NCBI GenBank assembly: GCA_039927815.1
Contig: JBDSUJ010000076.1
Location: forward strand, 1 to 64,000
Length of the DNA: 64,000 nt
Source of the DNA: Croceibacterium_A sp039927815
GTDB taxonomy: Bacteria; Pseudomonadota; Alphaproteobacteria; Sphingomonadales; Sphingomonadaceae
Direction of reading: 5' to 3'
A program made the position numbers and the translations under genes. Below the pieces are notes generated by a model, which saw only the letters and a list, made by a program, of their open reading frames with translations, searched no databases and was not told the origin of the DNA. Shown piece by piece: positions 8,256 through 17,040 of the stretch (positions are counted from its first letter, which is position 1; each line of letters begins with the position of its first letter).

Positions 8256-9206
8256 ATTAGGGTTGCTGACGACTTCGATCGTCGGGCGATTCCCGCCTCC
8301 GCGCGTGAGGGCAATTGGACCGCGACCGACGGCCACGCCATTCGGCTGATCGAGTGGGCCGCACCCGACGTGGCCGCGCGCGGTTCGCTGCTGTTCGTGG
8401 TTGGACGCGGCGACGCGTACGAGAAATACCTCGAGACTCTCGAACACTGGCGCAGGGGCGGCTGGCAAGTGACCGCGCTCGAATGGCGCGGCCAAGGTGG
8501 GTCGGGCCGGCTCGGCTTCGACGCCGTCACCGGGCATATCGACAGCTTCGACGCCTGGCTCGCCGACCTGGACTTATTCTGGCGCGGCTGGGCGCGCGAG
8601 CATCGCGGCAAACGTGTGCTGGCGGGCCATTCGATGGGCGGCCATCTGGTTCTGCGCGCCTTGGCGGGCGCGATGCTCGAGCCGCTGCCCGACGCTGTGC
8701 TGCTGTCCGCGCCGATGCTCGATATCCATCCCGAGTGGGTGCCGTTGCGGCTCCGGCAGGCGCTCGCCGGCGCCCTATGCCGCATCGGCGATCCGCGGCG
8801 GCCGGCGTGGAAATGGAGCGAGAAGCCCGGCGAAGTGCCGGCCGCACGCCAAGCGCTGCTGACTCACGATGCCGAACGCTACGCCGACGAGCTGTGGTGG
8901 CGCGGGGAGCGCCCCGAACTTGTGATGGGTCCGGGCAGTTGGGGCTGGGTCAAGGCCGCGTTGGCTTCGACGGCCGAGCTCGAACGGCCCGGCGCGCTCG
9001 AAGCGGTCGCCATGCCGGTGCTGATCGTCGCCACGGCGGCCGATGCGCTGGTCGGCGTTGCAGCGACGCGCCGCGCGGCGCGGCGGCTGCCGCACGCCCA
9101 TCTGGTGCTGTTCGGGGCGGAATCGCGGCATGAGATCCTGCGCGAAAGCGATCCGGTGCGAGGTCGCGCTCTCAACGCTATCGACGCGTTCCTTGACCGG
9201 CTCTAG
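8256..9206 (+). CDS. alpha/beta hydrolase (lysophospholipase/monoacylglycerol-lipase-like)
   Basis: About 316 residues. The nucleophile elbow is GHSMGG in LAGHSMGGHLVLRAL, and the histidine is probably in ESRHEILRES near the end; this is the serine aminopeptidase S33/hydrolase-4 type. Likely substrates are lysophospholipids or monoacylglycerols (family knowledge). The start is uncertain. The only ATG in frame (8109) lies inside cpaA on the opposite strand, and no GTG or TTG follows before the conserved part begins. The coordinate given is an ATT with GGAGG five nt upstream. The stop is 10 nt before the next gene's GTG. Confidence 0.8.
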   Translation: MRVADDFDRRAIPASAREGNWTATDGHAIRLIEWAAPDVAARGSLLFVVGRGDAYEKYLETLEHWRRGGWQVTALEWRGQGGSGRLGFDAVTGHIDSFDAWLADLDLFWRGWAREHRGKRVLAGHSMGGHLVLRALAGAMLEPLPDAVLLSAPMLDIHPEWVPLRLRQALAGALCRIGDPRRPAWKWSEKPGEVPAARQALLTHDAERYADELWWRGERPELVMGPGSWGWVKAALASTAELERPGALEAVAMPVLIVATAADALVGVAATRRAARRLPHAHLVLFGAESRHEILRESDPVRGRALNAIDAFLDRL

Positions 9207-9216
9207 CGGCACGGCC

Positions 9217-10314
9217 GTGTACGATATCGCGATCGTCGGCGCCGGTATCGCCGGGGCCAGCCTGGCTGCGGAACTGGCGCCGCATGCCAGCGTGGTGCTG
9301 CTCGAAGCGGAGCGCGAGCCCGGCTACCACGCGACTGGACGCTCGGCCGCCTTCTGGGAGGAATGCTACGGCGGGCCCGACATCGTCCCGCTCACGCTCG
9401 CGTCCGGTCTCTACTTGCGCGAGCACGGCATGCTGAGCCCACGGGGTGCGCTCTATGTCGCGCGCGACGGCGAGGAAGCGGCGGTCGAGGCGTTCCGCGC
9501 GCGGTTCGCGGGCGCCGGGGTCACGATCGAGCCGCTCGACGCGGCGCGACTTGCCGAGCGTCTGCCGGGCGTAAGGCAGCCGTGGTCGCTCGGCCTGTGG
9601 CAGCCTGCGTGTGCCGACATCGACGTCGCCCGGCTGCACCAGGATTATCTCGCGCGCGGGCATCGCGCCGGAGTCGAGCTGCGGACGTCGGCCCGGGTCG
9701 AGGCCGCCGAGCGCGAAGGCGCTGGCTGGCGGCTGGCCTTGGGCGACACGAGCGAGGTGCGGGCGGCGGTGCTGGTCGACGCCGCCGGCGCCTGGGCCGA
9801 CCAGGTGGCGATGCTGGCCGGCGCAACGCCGCTAGGGATCACCCCGTTGCGACGCACGGTTGCCCAGCTGTGCACCGACCCCGCGCCCCCCGTCGACCTC
9901 CCGCTCGTGCTCGATCTCAACGGCGCGTTCTACTTCAAACCCGAGAATGGGCGACTATGGCTAAGCCCGCACGACGAAACGCCAAGCCCGCCGTGCGACG
10001 CGGCCGCGGAAGAACTCGACGTCGCGGTCGCCATCGACCGGTTGCAGCAAGTGGTCGACTGGCGAGTCCAGGCGGTCGAACGCAAGTGGGCCGGGCTGCG
10101 CAGCTTCGCACCCGACCGGCGCCCGGTCTATGGCTTCGACCCGGCCCGGGCCGGTTTGTTCTGGTTCGCCGGGCAGGGCGGGTACGGCATCCAGACCGCG
10201 CCTGCCGCGGCACGCCTCGCCGCACAGCTGCTGCTCGGCAGGCCGCGCGATGCGATGACCGAGACGCTTGACGCGCGGCTCTACGCCCCGGACCGGTTCG
10301 CCCGACAACCCTGA
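9217..10314 (+). CDS. FAD-dependent oxidoreductase (DAO/glycine oxidase family)
   Basis: 365 residues from GTG at 9217; a TTG at 9193 is an alternative. The N-terminal dinucleotide-binding fold has VGAGIAGASLAAEL and an acidic end of strand 2 (LLEAERE). The DAO C-terminal signature APDRRPVYGFD followed by GQGGYGIQTAPAA closes the FAD site. Such enzymes oxidise D-amino acids, glycine derivatives or 2-hydroxyacids; the substrate cannot be told from sequence. It is probably co-transcribed with the hydrolase, 10 nt apart. Confidence 0.85.
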   Translation: MYDIAIVGAGIAGASLAAELAPHASVVLLEAEREPGYHATGRSAAFWEECYGGPDIVPLTLASGLYLREHGMLSPRGALYVARDGEEAAVEAFRARFAGAGVTIEPLDAARLAERLPGVRQPWSLGLWQPACADIDVARLHQDYLARGHRAGVELRTSARVEAAEREGAGWRLALGDTSEVRAAVLVDAAGAWADQVAMLAGATPLGITPLRRTVAQLCTDPAPPVDLPLVLDLNGAFYFKPENGRLWLSPHDETPSPPCDAAAEELDVAVAIDRLQQVVDWRVQAVERKWAGLRSFAPDRRPVYGFDPARAGLFWFAGQGGYGIQTAPAAARLAAQLLLGRPRDAMTETLDARLYAPDRFARQP

Positions 10315-10327
10315 TCGGACAAGTGGG

Positions 10328-10783
10328 TTAGCGCCGCGCCTGTTCGGCGGCGGCACTGGCGAGCTTGTCCGCCCGCTCGTTCTCGTCATGGCCGCTGTGG
10401 CCCTTGATCCATTGCCAGGTGAGCCGGTGCGGGGCGGCAGCGGCGATCAATTCGTGCCACAAGTCCTCGTTGCGAACCGGCTTCTTGCTGGCGTTGATCC
10501 AGCCCTTCTTCTGCCAACCGTGGACCCACTTGGTCATGCCGTCGATCACGTAGCGGCTGTCGGAATGGATGGTCACCTCGCACGGCTCGATCAGCGACTT
10601 GAGGCCGCGGATGACCGCGGTCATTTCCATGCGGTTGTTTGTCGTCGCCGGGTCGCCGCCCGCGAGTTCCTTTTCGTGCTGGCCCATGCGCAGCAGCACG
10701 CCCCACCCGCCGGGCCCGGGATTGCCCTTGCACGCCCCGTCGGTAAAAATATCCACGCGTTTCATCCCGGCCGCTTGGCTCAT
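10328..10783 (-). CDS. rnhA: ribonuclease HI
   Basis: 151 residues from an ATG overlapping the thrB stop (ATGA). An internal ATG at 10765 gives the classical MKRVDIFTDG start. All four catalytic acids are present: D15 (FTDGACKGNPGPGG), E53 (NNRMEMTA), D75 (HSDSRYV) and D139 (ENERADKLA). It degrades RNA in RNA-DNA hybrids, including primers and R-loops. It is the last gene of ispH-thrB-rnhA. Its 3' end faces the FAD oxidoreductase, 13 nt away. Confidence 0.96.
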   Translation of the reverse strand: MSQAAGMKRVDIFTDGACKGNPGPGGWGVLLRMGQHEKELAGGDPATTNNRMEMTAVIRGLKSLIEPCEVTIHSDSRYVIDGMTKWVHGWQKKGWINASKKPVRNEDLWHELIAAAAPHRLTWQWIKGHSGHDENERADKLASAAAEQARR

Positions 10784-11787
10784 TCGCGGCCCCGGGGGAA
10801 GGCCGCTGCGCCGTGCGTCGCATAGAAAGACAGTCGGCGGGCGAAATCGAGCGGGTCCTTGCGCGTGACCAGCGCGTCCGCCGGGGTGTGCAACCAGTCA
10901 TAGGCGCGGGTCGCGATGAACCGCAGGCACGCGCCGCGCGCCAGCACCGACAGGGCGTCCCACTCAGCGTCCGACAGCGGGCGAACCGAATGATATCCCT
11001 TGACCAGCGCGGCCGCCACGCCCGCTCGAAATTCACCGGTGTCGAGAAAGCACCATGCCGCGTGAGTCACCGCCAGATCGTAGGCGGTCAGGTCGGTGCA
11101 GGCGAAGTAGAAGTCGATCAGACCGCACACGGTGTCGCCCAGCAACAGCACATTGTCGGGAAACAGATCGGCATGAATAACCGAGCGCGGCAAATCCGCG
11201 GGCCAGTGTCGGGCGAGGAATTCGAGCTCGCCCGCGACCAGGGCGGGCAGCGCCGGGTCGATGCTCGCGAGGCCGCGTTCGCCGCACCCCTCGAACAAGG
11301 CTGGCCACGCCGAGGGTCCCATGGCGTTGGCGCGCACGCCCACGAAATCCGCCGCGTTGAGATGCAGCCCGGCGAGCGCCCGGCCAACCGCGCGCGCTTG
11401 CTCCGGACTTGGCGGATCGACCGACATGCCGGGCAGAAATTCGATCAGGGCCACCGCTTTGCCTGTCCCGGCCTCTGAGCCGGGGTCCCCGATCAGCCGG
11501 AACGGGGCTCCGGCGCGGTCGTGGATCGTGCGCGGCACCGGGCTCCCGTTGGCGGCGAGATGATCGAGCAGGCCGAGGAAGAACGGCAGGTCGCCGGTCG
11601 CCACGCGCCGTTCGTACATGGTCAGGATGAAGCGCGCGCCGGCGCCATGTGGACCGGTCGTCTCGACCAGCCAGTTGGAGTTCGACACCCCTTCGGCAAT
11701 GCCCTTGGCCGAGACCAGTTCGCCAACGTCGTAATGCGCGATCAGCCGCGCCAGGTCGGCTGAGGACAGGATCGTGTAGACCGCCAC
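10780..11787 (-). CDS. thrB: homoserine kinase (ThrB, aminoglycoside-phosphotransferase fold)
   Basis: 335 residues from GTG. This is the APH/choline-kinase-like ThrB found in alphaproteobacteria and pseudomonads, not the GHMP-type enzyme. Visible motifs are GVSNSNWLVET (34-44), the catalytic loop HADLFPDN (205-212) and the metal-binding GLIDFYF (222-228). It phosphorylates L-homoserine for threonine synthesis. It starts just downstream of ispH and overlaps rnhA by 4 nt. Confidence 0.93.
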   Translation of the reverse strand: MAVYTILSSADLARLIAHYDVGELVSAKGIAEGVSNSNWLVETTGPHGAGARFILTMYERRVATGDLPFFLGLLDHLAANGSPVPRTIHDRAGAPFRLIGDPGSEAGTGKAVALIEFLPGMSVDPPSPEQARAVGRALAGLHLNAADFVGVRANAMGPSAWPALFEGCGERGLASIDPALPALVAGELEFLARHWPADLPRSVIHADLFPDNVLLLGDTVCGLIDFYFACTDLTAYDLAVTHAAWCFLDTGEFRAGVAAALVKGYHSVRPLSDAEWDALSVLARGACLRFIATRAYDWLHTPADALVTRKDPLDFARRLSFYATHGAAAFPRGRE

Positions 11788-11794
11788 GAAGCGG

Positions 11795-12760
11795 TCAGTC
11801 GACGAGCTGGCGGGGCAACTTGAACACCATCTTCTCTTCGGCGCCGTCGAGCATCCGCTCCTCGACCTGGCGCAGCTCCGCCAGCCGGTCGAGGACTTCG
11901 CGTACTAGCACTTCGGGCGCCGAGGCCCCCGCGGTCACCCCCACGGTCCCGATCCCGTCAAGCCATGCGGGGTCGATTTCGGACGCGCGCTGGATCAGCC
12001 GCGCCGAGGTGCCGCAGCGTTCGGCCACTTCGACCAGCCGCAGCGAATTCGACGAGTTGGGAGCACCGATTACCAGCACCAGGTCGCACGAAGCCGCCAT
12101 CCGATCGACCGCCGCCTGGCGATTGGAAGTGGCATAGCAGATATCCTCCGACTTGGGCCCCTCGATCTGGGGATAGCGGGCGGTCAGCGCGGCCAGCACG
12201 TTCGCGGTATCCTCGACCGACAGCGTGGTCTGGGTCAGGAATGCGAGCGCGTCATCGGGCATGAAGCTCAGTTGTTCGACATCGGCGACGGTTTCGACCA
12301 AAGTCATGCGCCCCTCGGGCACCTGGCCGAAGGTGCCGACGACCTCGGGATGACCGCGATGGCCGACGAACACGATATGGCGCCCGGCTTCGATCTGGCG
12401 TTCGGCCTGGCGGTGAACCTTGCTGACGAGCGGACAGGTCGCGTCCAAATAGTCGAGCCCTCGGCGCTTCGCCTCAGCCGGCACCGACTTGGGCACGCCG
12501 TGCGCCGAAAAGACCACGGGCACCCCGTCGGGCACTTCGTCGAGCTCCTCGACGAAGATCGCCCCCTTGGCCTTCAGGCTGTCGACGACAAAGCGGTTGT
12601 GGACGATCTCGTGCCGGACGTAGACCGGCGCCCCGTAGCGCTGGAGCGCTCGCTCGACGATCTCGATGGCCCGGTCGACGCCCGCGCAGAACCCGCGCGG
12701 GGCCGCGATCAGCACTTGCAGCACCGGCTTGGCGGGCGCGGCTTGAAAGGGGGCGTTCAT
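11795..12760 (-). CDS. ispH: 4-hydroxy-3-methylbut-2-enyl diphosphate reductase (IspH/LytB)
   Basis: 321 residues. The three cluster-binding cysteines are at C25 (PRGFCAGVDRA), C109 (DATCPLVSKVH) and C208 (EDICYATSNRQ). The substrate-site segment NSSNSLRLVE is also present. It catalyses the last step of the MEP isoprenoid pathway, making IPP and DMAPP with an oxygen-sensitive Fe-S cluster. First gene of the ispH-thrB-rnhA operon. Confidence 0.97.
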   Translation of the reverse strand: MNAPFQAAPAKPVLQVLIAAPRGFCAGVDRAIEIVERALQRYGAPVYVRHEIVHNRFVVDSLKAKGAIFVEELDEVPDGVPVVFSAHGVPKSVPAEAKRRGLDYLDATCPLVSKVHRQAERQIEAGRHIVFVGHRGHPEVVGTFGQVPEGRMTLVETVADVEQLSFMPDDALAFLTQTTLSVEDTANVLAALTARYPQIEGPKSEDICYATSNRQAAVDRMAASCDLVLVIGAPNSSNSLRLVEVAERCGTSARLIQRASEIDPAWLDGIGTVGVTAGASAPEVLVREVLDRLAELRQVEERMLDGAEEKMVFKLPRQLVD

Positions 12761-12840
12761 GCGTGCGCCTCTAGCGGTTGCCGTTAATCGCGGCTAGGGG
12801 CTGCGGCTCGAAGCCGACCCGAATTGAACAAGGACCCTCG

Positions 12841-13491
12841 ATGACCGCTCGCAAGGCGTTGTTTGCCGTCACATTTGCCGCAGCGGCGCTGGCCGGCTGC
12901 GCCAGGTCGGGCGAGATCGTGGTCGAGGAAGGCATCGGAGTGACGGTTCTGCGGAGCGTTTGCCCCGCCGTGGGCGTGCCCGAATACACCGGCGATGTGA
13001 CGCTGTTCAATCCGGCCGGCGCGAAGACTGCCGACGCGATCGACATCGCTGCCGCGATCACCAATGTCCGCAGCACCTGCAACGACACCGGGCAGCAGGT
13101 CTACACCGCCGCCACGTTCGACGTGGTCGCGCAGCGGCGCAACACGCAAGGCGCACGGACCGTGCAACTGCCGTATTTCTCCACCGTCGTGCGTGGCGGC
13201 ACGTCCGTGGTCGCCAAGCGCCTCGGCACGGTAACGCTGACCTTCGCCGACGGCCAGGCGCGCGCGCAGGGCAGCGGTACCGCCGGTGCATACGTCGACC
13301 GGGCGGCGGCGACGCTCCCCGACGACATTCGCGAACGGATCACGCGCCGGCGCCGCGCGGGCGATGATGATGCGGCCGTCGATCCGCTGACCCAGCCCGA
13401 AGTCCGTACCGCGATCTCTCAGGCGACTTTCGAGCTGTTGATCGGGTTCCAGCTGAACGACGACCAGCTCGGCTATAACGCCACCCGCTAG
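12841..13491 (+). CDS. putative lipoprotein of unknown function
   Basis: 216 residues from ATG at 12841, with AAGGA six nt upstream. The first 20 residues form a lipoprotein signal with lipobox LAGC (KALFAVTFAAAALAGCARSG). The mature part has no motif I recognise. It contains alternating beta-rich segments (VTVLRSVCP, TVTLTFADG) and two more cysteines that could pair. Predicted to be anchored in the periplasm. It lies between the divergent ispH operon and argS (45 nt downstream), and homologues seem common beside argS in sphingomonads (recollection, not checked). Confidence 0.75.
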   Translation: MTARKALFAVTFAAAALAGCARSGEIVVEEGIGVTVLRSVCPAVGVPEYTGDVTLFNPAGAKTADAIDIAAAITNVRSTCNDTGQQVYTAATFDVVAQRRNTQGARTVQLPYFSTVVRGGTSVVAKRLGTVTLTFADGQARAQGSGTAGAYVDRAAATLPDDIRERITRRRRAGDDDAAVDPLTQPEVRTAISQATFELLIGFQLNDDQLGYNATR

Positions 13492-13536
13492 GACGCCGGG
13501 TTTCGCCGCGTCCGAAAAGCGGCTAACGGCGCGCCG

Positions 13537-15261
13537 ATGCCCGATTACCCCACCCTCTACGCGATCTTCGGCGACAAGATCGATGCCGTGCTTGCCGAAC
13601 TGCTGCCCGCGGACATCAGCCGCGCCGCGGTAAGCGTCGAACCGCCACGCGACGCGGCTCACGGCGATCTGGCGACCAATGCAGCGATGGTGCTGGCCAA
13701 GGCCGCGGGCACCAGCCCGCGCGCGCTGGCCGAGCAGATTGCTGTCCAGCTGGCGGCGGACCCGCTGGTAACCGGCGTCGAGATTGCCGGACCCGGCTTC
13801 ATCAACTTGCGCCTGGCCGACAGCGCGTGGCAGGCTGAGCTGTCAGCAGTCGCCGCGCTCGGGCCCGCATACGGCCGTTCCACGATGGGTGCGGAGCGAA
13901 CGGTCAACGTCGAATATGTGTCCGCTAACCCGACCGGCCCGATGCACATGGGACATTGCCGGGGCGCGGTAGTGGGCGACGCGCTGGCAGCGCTGCTCGA
14001 ATTCGCCGGGCATGCGGTGGTGCGCGAGTACTACGTGAACGACGCCGGCGCGCAGGTCCAGACGCTCGCCCGATCGGTGCATCTGCGCTATCGCGAGGCG
14101 CTCGGCCAAGACATCGGCGAGATACCCGAAGGGCTCTACCCCGGCGACTACCTGGTCCCGATCGGCGCAGCGCTGGCCGCCGAATTCGGTGACTACTACG
14201 CCGCTGCGGCGGAGGCCGAGTGGCTCGACCTGTTCCGCACCCGCACCGTCGCCGCAATGATGACCACGATCCGCGCCGATCTGGCGCTGCTCGGCATCCG
14301 CCACGACGTATTTTCGTCCGAGGCAGCGCTCCAGGCTGCCGGCAAGCCCGAAGCGGCCGAGGCGTGGCTGCGCGCGCACGACCTGGTCTATGACGGCGTG
14401 CTCGAAGCGCCGAAGGGTAAACCGGCGGAAGACTGGGAGCCGGTCGAGCTGCCGCTGTTCCGGTCGACCCGGTTCGGCGATGATCAGGACCGTCCGATCC
14501 GCAAGAACGACGGCAACTGGACTTATTTCGGCGCCGACCTCGCTTACCACATGCAGAAGGCCGAAGCCGCCGATGAGCTGATCGACGTGTGGGGCGCCGA
14601 TCATGCGGGCACGGTCAAGCGGATCAAGGCCGCGGTCGCGGCGCTGTCGGCCGGGCAGGGCAAGGCGATCCCGTTCGACGTCAAGATCGTTCAGATGGTC
14701 CAGTTGCTGCGCGGCGGCGAGCCGGTCAAAATGTCGAAGCGGTCGGGCAACTTCGTCACCATCGCGGACATGGTCGAGGAAGTGGGCAAGGATGTCGTCC
14801 GCTTCACCATGCTAACTCGCAAGCCCGAAGCGCAAATGGACTTCGACTTCGCCAAAGTGGTGGAGGCGTCGAAGGACAACCCGGTGTTCTACGTCCAGTA
14901 TGCGCATGCCCGCATATGCTCGACCTTGCGCAAGGCGGACGGCGTGATCCCGGCGAGCGCTCACCTCGACCGGCTGGGGCCGGACGATCTGGCGCTGGTC
15001 AAGCTGGCCGCGCAGTTCCCGCGTGAGGTCGAGGCCGCGGCCAAGGCGCGCGAGCCACACCGGATCGCGTTTTACCTCCACGACCTGGCGAGCGCGTTCC
15101 ACGGGTTCTGGAACATCGGCAACGACGATCCGGAAAAGCGCATCATCCTGGCACATGATGCAGAGCTGACCGGGGCGAGGCTTTTCCTCGCCAGCCAGAT
15201 CGGGCAAGTCCTTCGCAACGGCCTCGCCATCCTGGGGGTGGCGGCGGTCGAGGAGCTATGA
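13537..15261 (+). CDS. argS: arginyl-tRNA synthetase
   Basis: 574 residues, normal length. Class I features: HMGH (137-140, in ANPTGPMHMGHCRGA) and the KMSKRSGNF loop near residue 397. An N-terminal Arg-tRNA additional domain is present (AHGDLATNAAMVLAK), as is the C-terminal DALR anticodon-binding domain. It charges tRNA-Arg. Start ATG at 13537. The stop overlaps the next gene by 4 nt (ATGA), a translationally coupled arrangement. Confidence 0.97.
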   Translation: MPDYPTLYAIFGDKIDAVLAELLPADISRAAVSVEPPRDAAHGDLATNAAMVLAKAAGTSPRALAEQIAVQLAADPLVTGVEIAGPGFINLRLADSAWQAELSAVAALGPAYGRSTMGAERTVNVEYVSANPTGPMHMGHCRGAVVGDALAALLEFAGHAVVREYYVNDAGAQVQTLARSVHLRYREALGQDIGEIPEGLYPGDYLVPIGAALAAEFGDYYAAAAEAEWLDLFRTRTVAAMMTTIRADLALLGIRHDVFSSEAALQAAGKPEAAEAWLRAHDLVYDGVLEAPKGKPAEDWEPVELPLFRSTRFGDDQDRPIRKNDGNWTYFGADLAYHMQKAEAADELIDVWGADHAGTVKRIKAAVAALSAGQGKAIPFDVKIVQMVQLLRGGEPVKMSKRSGNFVTIADMVEEVGKDVVRFTMLTRKPEAQMDFDFAKVVEASKDNPVFYVQYAHARICSTLRKADGVIPASAHLDRLGPDDLALVKLAAQFPREVEAAAKAREPHRIAFYLHDLASAFHGFWNIGNDDPEKRIILAHDAELTGARLFLASQIGQVLRNGLAILGVAAVEEL

Positions 15262-15953
15262 CCATGGCCGGCATCGGGACGGACCCAGAGCGCGACGCGG
15301 ACGAACCACTTGAGGCTGAGCAGGAACTCGCTTTCGCCGACGTCGGTGATCGCCTGCCGTGGCTTGAATCCGATGACGAGGACGACGACCCGGGAGGCGG
15401 GGTCGATACCGGCCGCCTGGTCGCTTTCGCCGTGGTCGGGTTGATGGCCGTGGTGGTGCTGCTCGGCGCCATGTGGTGGCTGACGCGCGCGCCGCCGGAA
15501 GAAAACCAACTCGCCGCGGGGGGCACCATCGCGGCACCGGCCGGGCCCTACAAGGTCAAGCCGGCCGATCCTGGCGGCAGGCAAGTGGCGGGGACCGGCG
15601 ACACTAGCTTCGCGGTCGCGGAAGGTCGCGAAGTGCAAGGCCGCATCGCAGAACCTGCAACGCCCGCGCCTAGCGCTACCGCTACCGTCGGTTCCGCAGC
15701 CCCAGTTGCGGCGTCCGGGGTAATCGGGGTGCAAGTGGGGGCCTATTCGACCCAGGCTCAGGCGGAGGCCGGCTGGACGCAACTGACCGCCCGGCTCGAC
15801 CCGCTCCATGGCCGCAACCACCGCGTCGTCGAGGGAGTCGCCGACAGTGGGACCGTGTTCCGCTTGCAAGCGGTGACCGGGGGGGCAGCCGAAGCCGAAA
15901 CCTTGTGCCGCGCCATCAAGGCAGCTGGTGGGGACTGCCAAGTCAAGCGCTAG
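15258..15953 (+). CDS. SPOR-domain membrane protein
   Basis: 231 residues. An acidic cytoplasmic N-terminus (about 1-45, including DESDDEDDD-like runs) is followed by a single membrane segment (LVAFAVVGLMAVVVLLGAM), a proline- and alanine-rich periplasmic linker and a C-terminal SPOR domain from about 155 (GVQVGAYSTQAQAEAGW). SPOR domains bind denuded septal peptidoglycan, so the protein probably acts at the division site. It is coupled to argS and precedes nagZ, a usual sphingomonad order. Confidence 0.87.
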   Translation: MTMAGIGTDPERDADEPLEAEQELAFADVGDRLPWLESDDEDDDPGGGVDTGRLVAFAVVGLMAVVVLLGAMWWLTRAPPEENQLAAGGTIAAPAGPYKVKPADPGGRQVAGTGDTSFAVAEGREVQGRIAEPATPAPSATATVGSAAPVAASGVIGVQVGAYSTQAQAEAGWTQLTARLDPLHGRNHRVVEGVADSGTVFRLQAVTGGAAEAETLCRAIKAAGGDCQVKR

Positions 15954-16020
15954 CGCCTGTCCACACCGTCACGCCGGCGTAATCTTGCAGGCCGTTGCCT
16001 TTCCTGCGACTCTCACACCC

Positions 16021-17040
16021 ATGACACCCGCCATATTCGGACTGGCCGGTCCGACGCTGACCGTCGAGGAACGCGCGTTCTTCCGCGAGGCAGACCCGGT
16101 CGGCTATATCCTGATGGGACGTAATGTCGTCGACCGCGCGCAGCTCAGCGCGTTGACCGACGATTTGCGCGCGATCCAGGGGCACGCGCGGCTGATGATT
16201 TCGGTCGACCAGGAAGGCGGTCGCGTCGCGCGGCTGAAACCGCCCGAGTGGGATGCCTACCCCGCGGGCGAGGCGTTCGCCCGGCTGTGGGACGTCGGAC
16301 CTTCGAGTGCGATCGAGGCGGCGCGGGTCAACGCGCACGCGCTCGCGCTCGATCTCGCCGAAGTCGGGATCAACGTGACCTATGCCCCGGTGCTCGATGT
16401 GCGTCAGCCAGGCGCGCATGACGTGATCGGCGACCGCGCCCTGGGGAGCGAGCCGATGCAGGTTGCCGCACTGGGTCGCGCAACGCTCGACGGGCTGGCA
16501 CGCGCCGGGGTTGCCGGATGCATCAAGCATATGCCGGGCCATGGCCGCGCCGGGGCCGACAGCCACAAGGAACTGCCGACCGTCGCGGCGAGCGATAGCG
16601 AGCTCGAGCGCGATATCGAGCCGTTCCGCACGCTCGCTCACGCACCGATCGGGATGACCGCGCACGTCCGCTACACCGCCTGGGATGGCGACAATCCTTC
16701 CACCCAGTCGCCTTACGTGATCGGCGAGATCATTCGCACCCGGATCGGTTTTCAGGGCCTGCTGCTGAGCGACGACCTCGACATGGAGGCGCTGTCCGGA
16801 ACGGTGCCGGAGCGGGCTGCGCGGGCGATTGCGGCGGGCTGCGACGTGGCGCTCAACTGCTGGGGCAAGATGGACGACATGGTCGGTATCGCGGCCCGCC
16901 TGCCGGCGATCTCGGCCGCGGCGAGCGCCCGGCTCGAGCGCGCGCTAGCGGGAACCGGCACGGCCGCCGAAGGCCCACACCGCGCAGACCTGATCGCCAA
17001 GCGCGACCGCCTGTTGGCCCTGGTGACGACCCTCGCATGA
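16021..17040 (+). CDS. nagZ: beta-N-acetylhexosaminidase NagZ (GH3)
   Basis: 339 residues from ATG at 16021. GH3 motifs: SVDQEGGRVARL (61-72), KHMPGHGRAGADSHKELP (169-186) with the catalytic-loop H182, and SDDLDMEAL (250-258) carrying the nucleophile aspartate. NagZ removes GlcNAc from anhydro-muropeptides in peptidoglycan recycling in the cytoplasm. Its products can also feed AmpC induction in some bacteria. It overlaps scpA by 4 nt. The usual KH(F/L)PGHG is KHMPGHG here, a minor variant. Confidence 0.94.
   Translation: MTPAIFGLAGPTLTVEERAFFREADPVGYILMGRNVVDRAQLSALTDDLRAIQGHARLMISVDQEGGRVARLKPPEWDAYPAGEAFARLWDVGPSSAIEAARVNAHALALDLAEVGINVTYAPVLDVRQPGAHDVIGDRALGSEPMQVAALGRATLDGLARAGVAGCIKHMPGHGRAGADSHKELPTVAASDSELERDIEPFRTLAHAPIGMTAHVRYTAWDGDNPSTQSPYVIGEIIRTRIGFQGLLLSDDLDMEALSGTVPERAARAIAAGCDVALNCWGKMDDMVGIAARLPAISAAASARLERALAGTGTAAEGPHRADLIAKRDRLLALVTTLA

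Noticed and set aside
8180..8785. Long N-terminal extension of cpaA
   Set aside because: The open frame continues upstream, but that part is antisense to the hydrolase, arginine/serine-rich, and prepilin peptidases of this type are about 160 residues.
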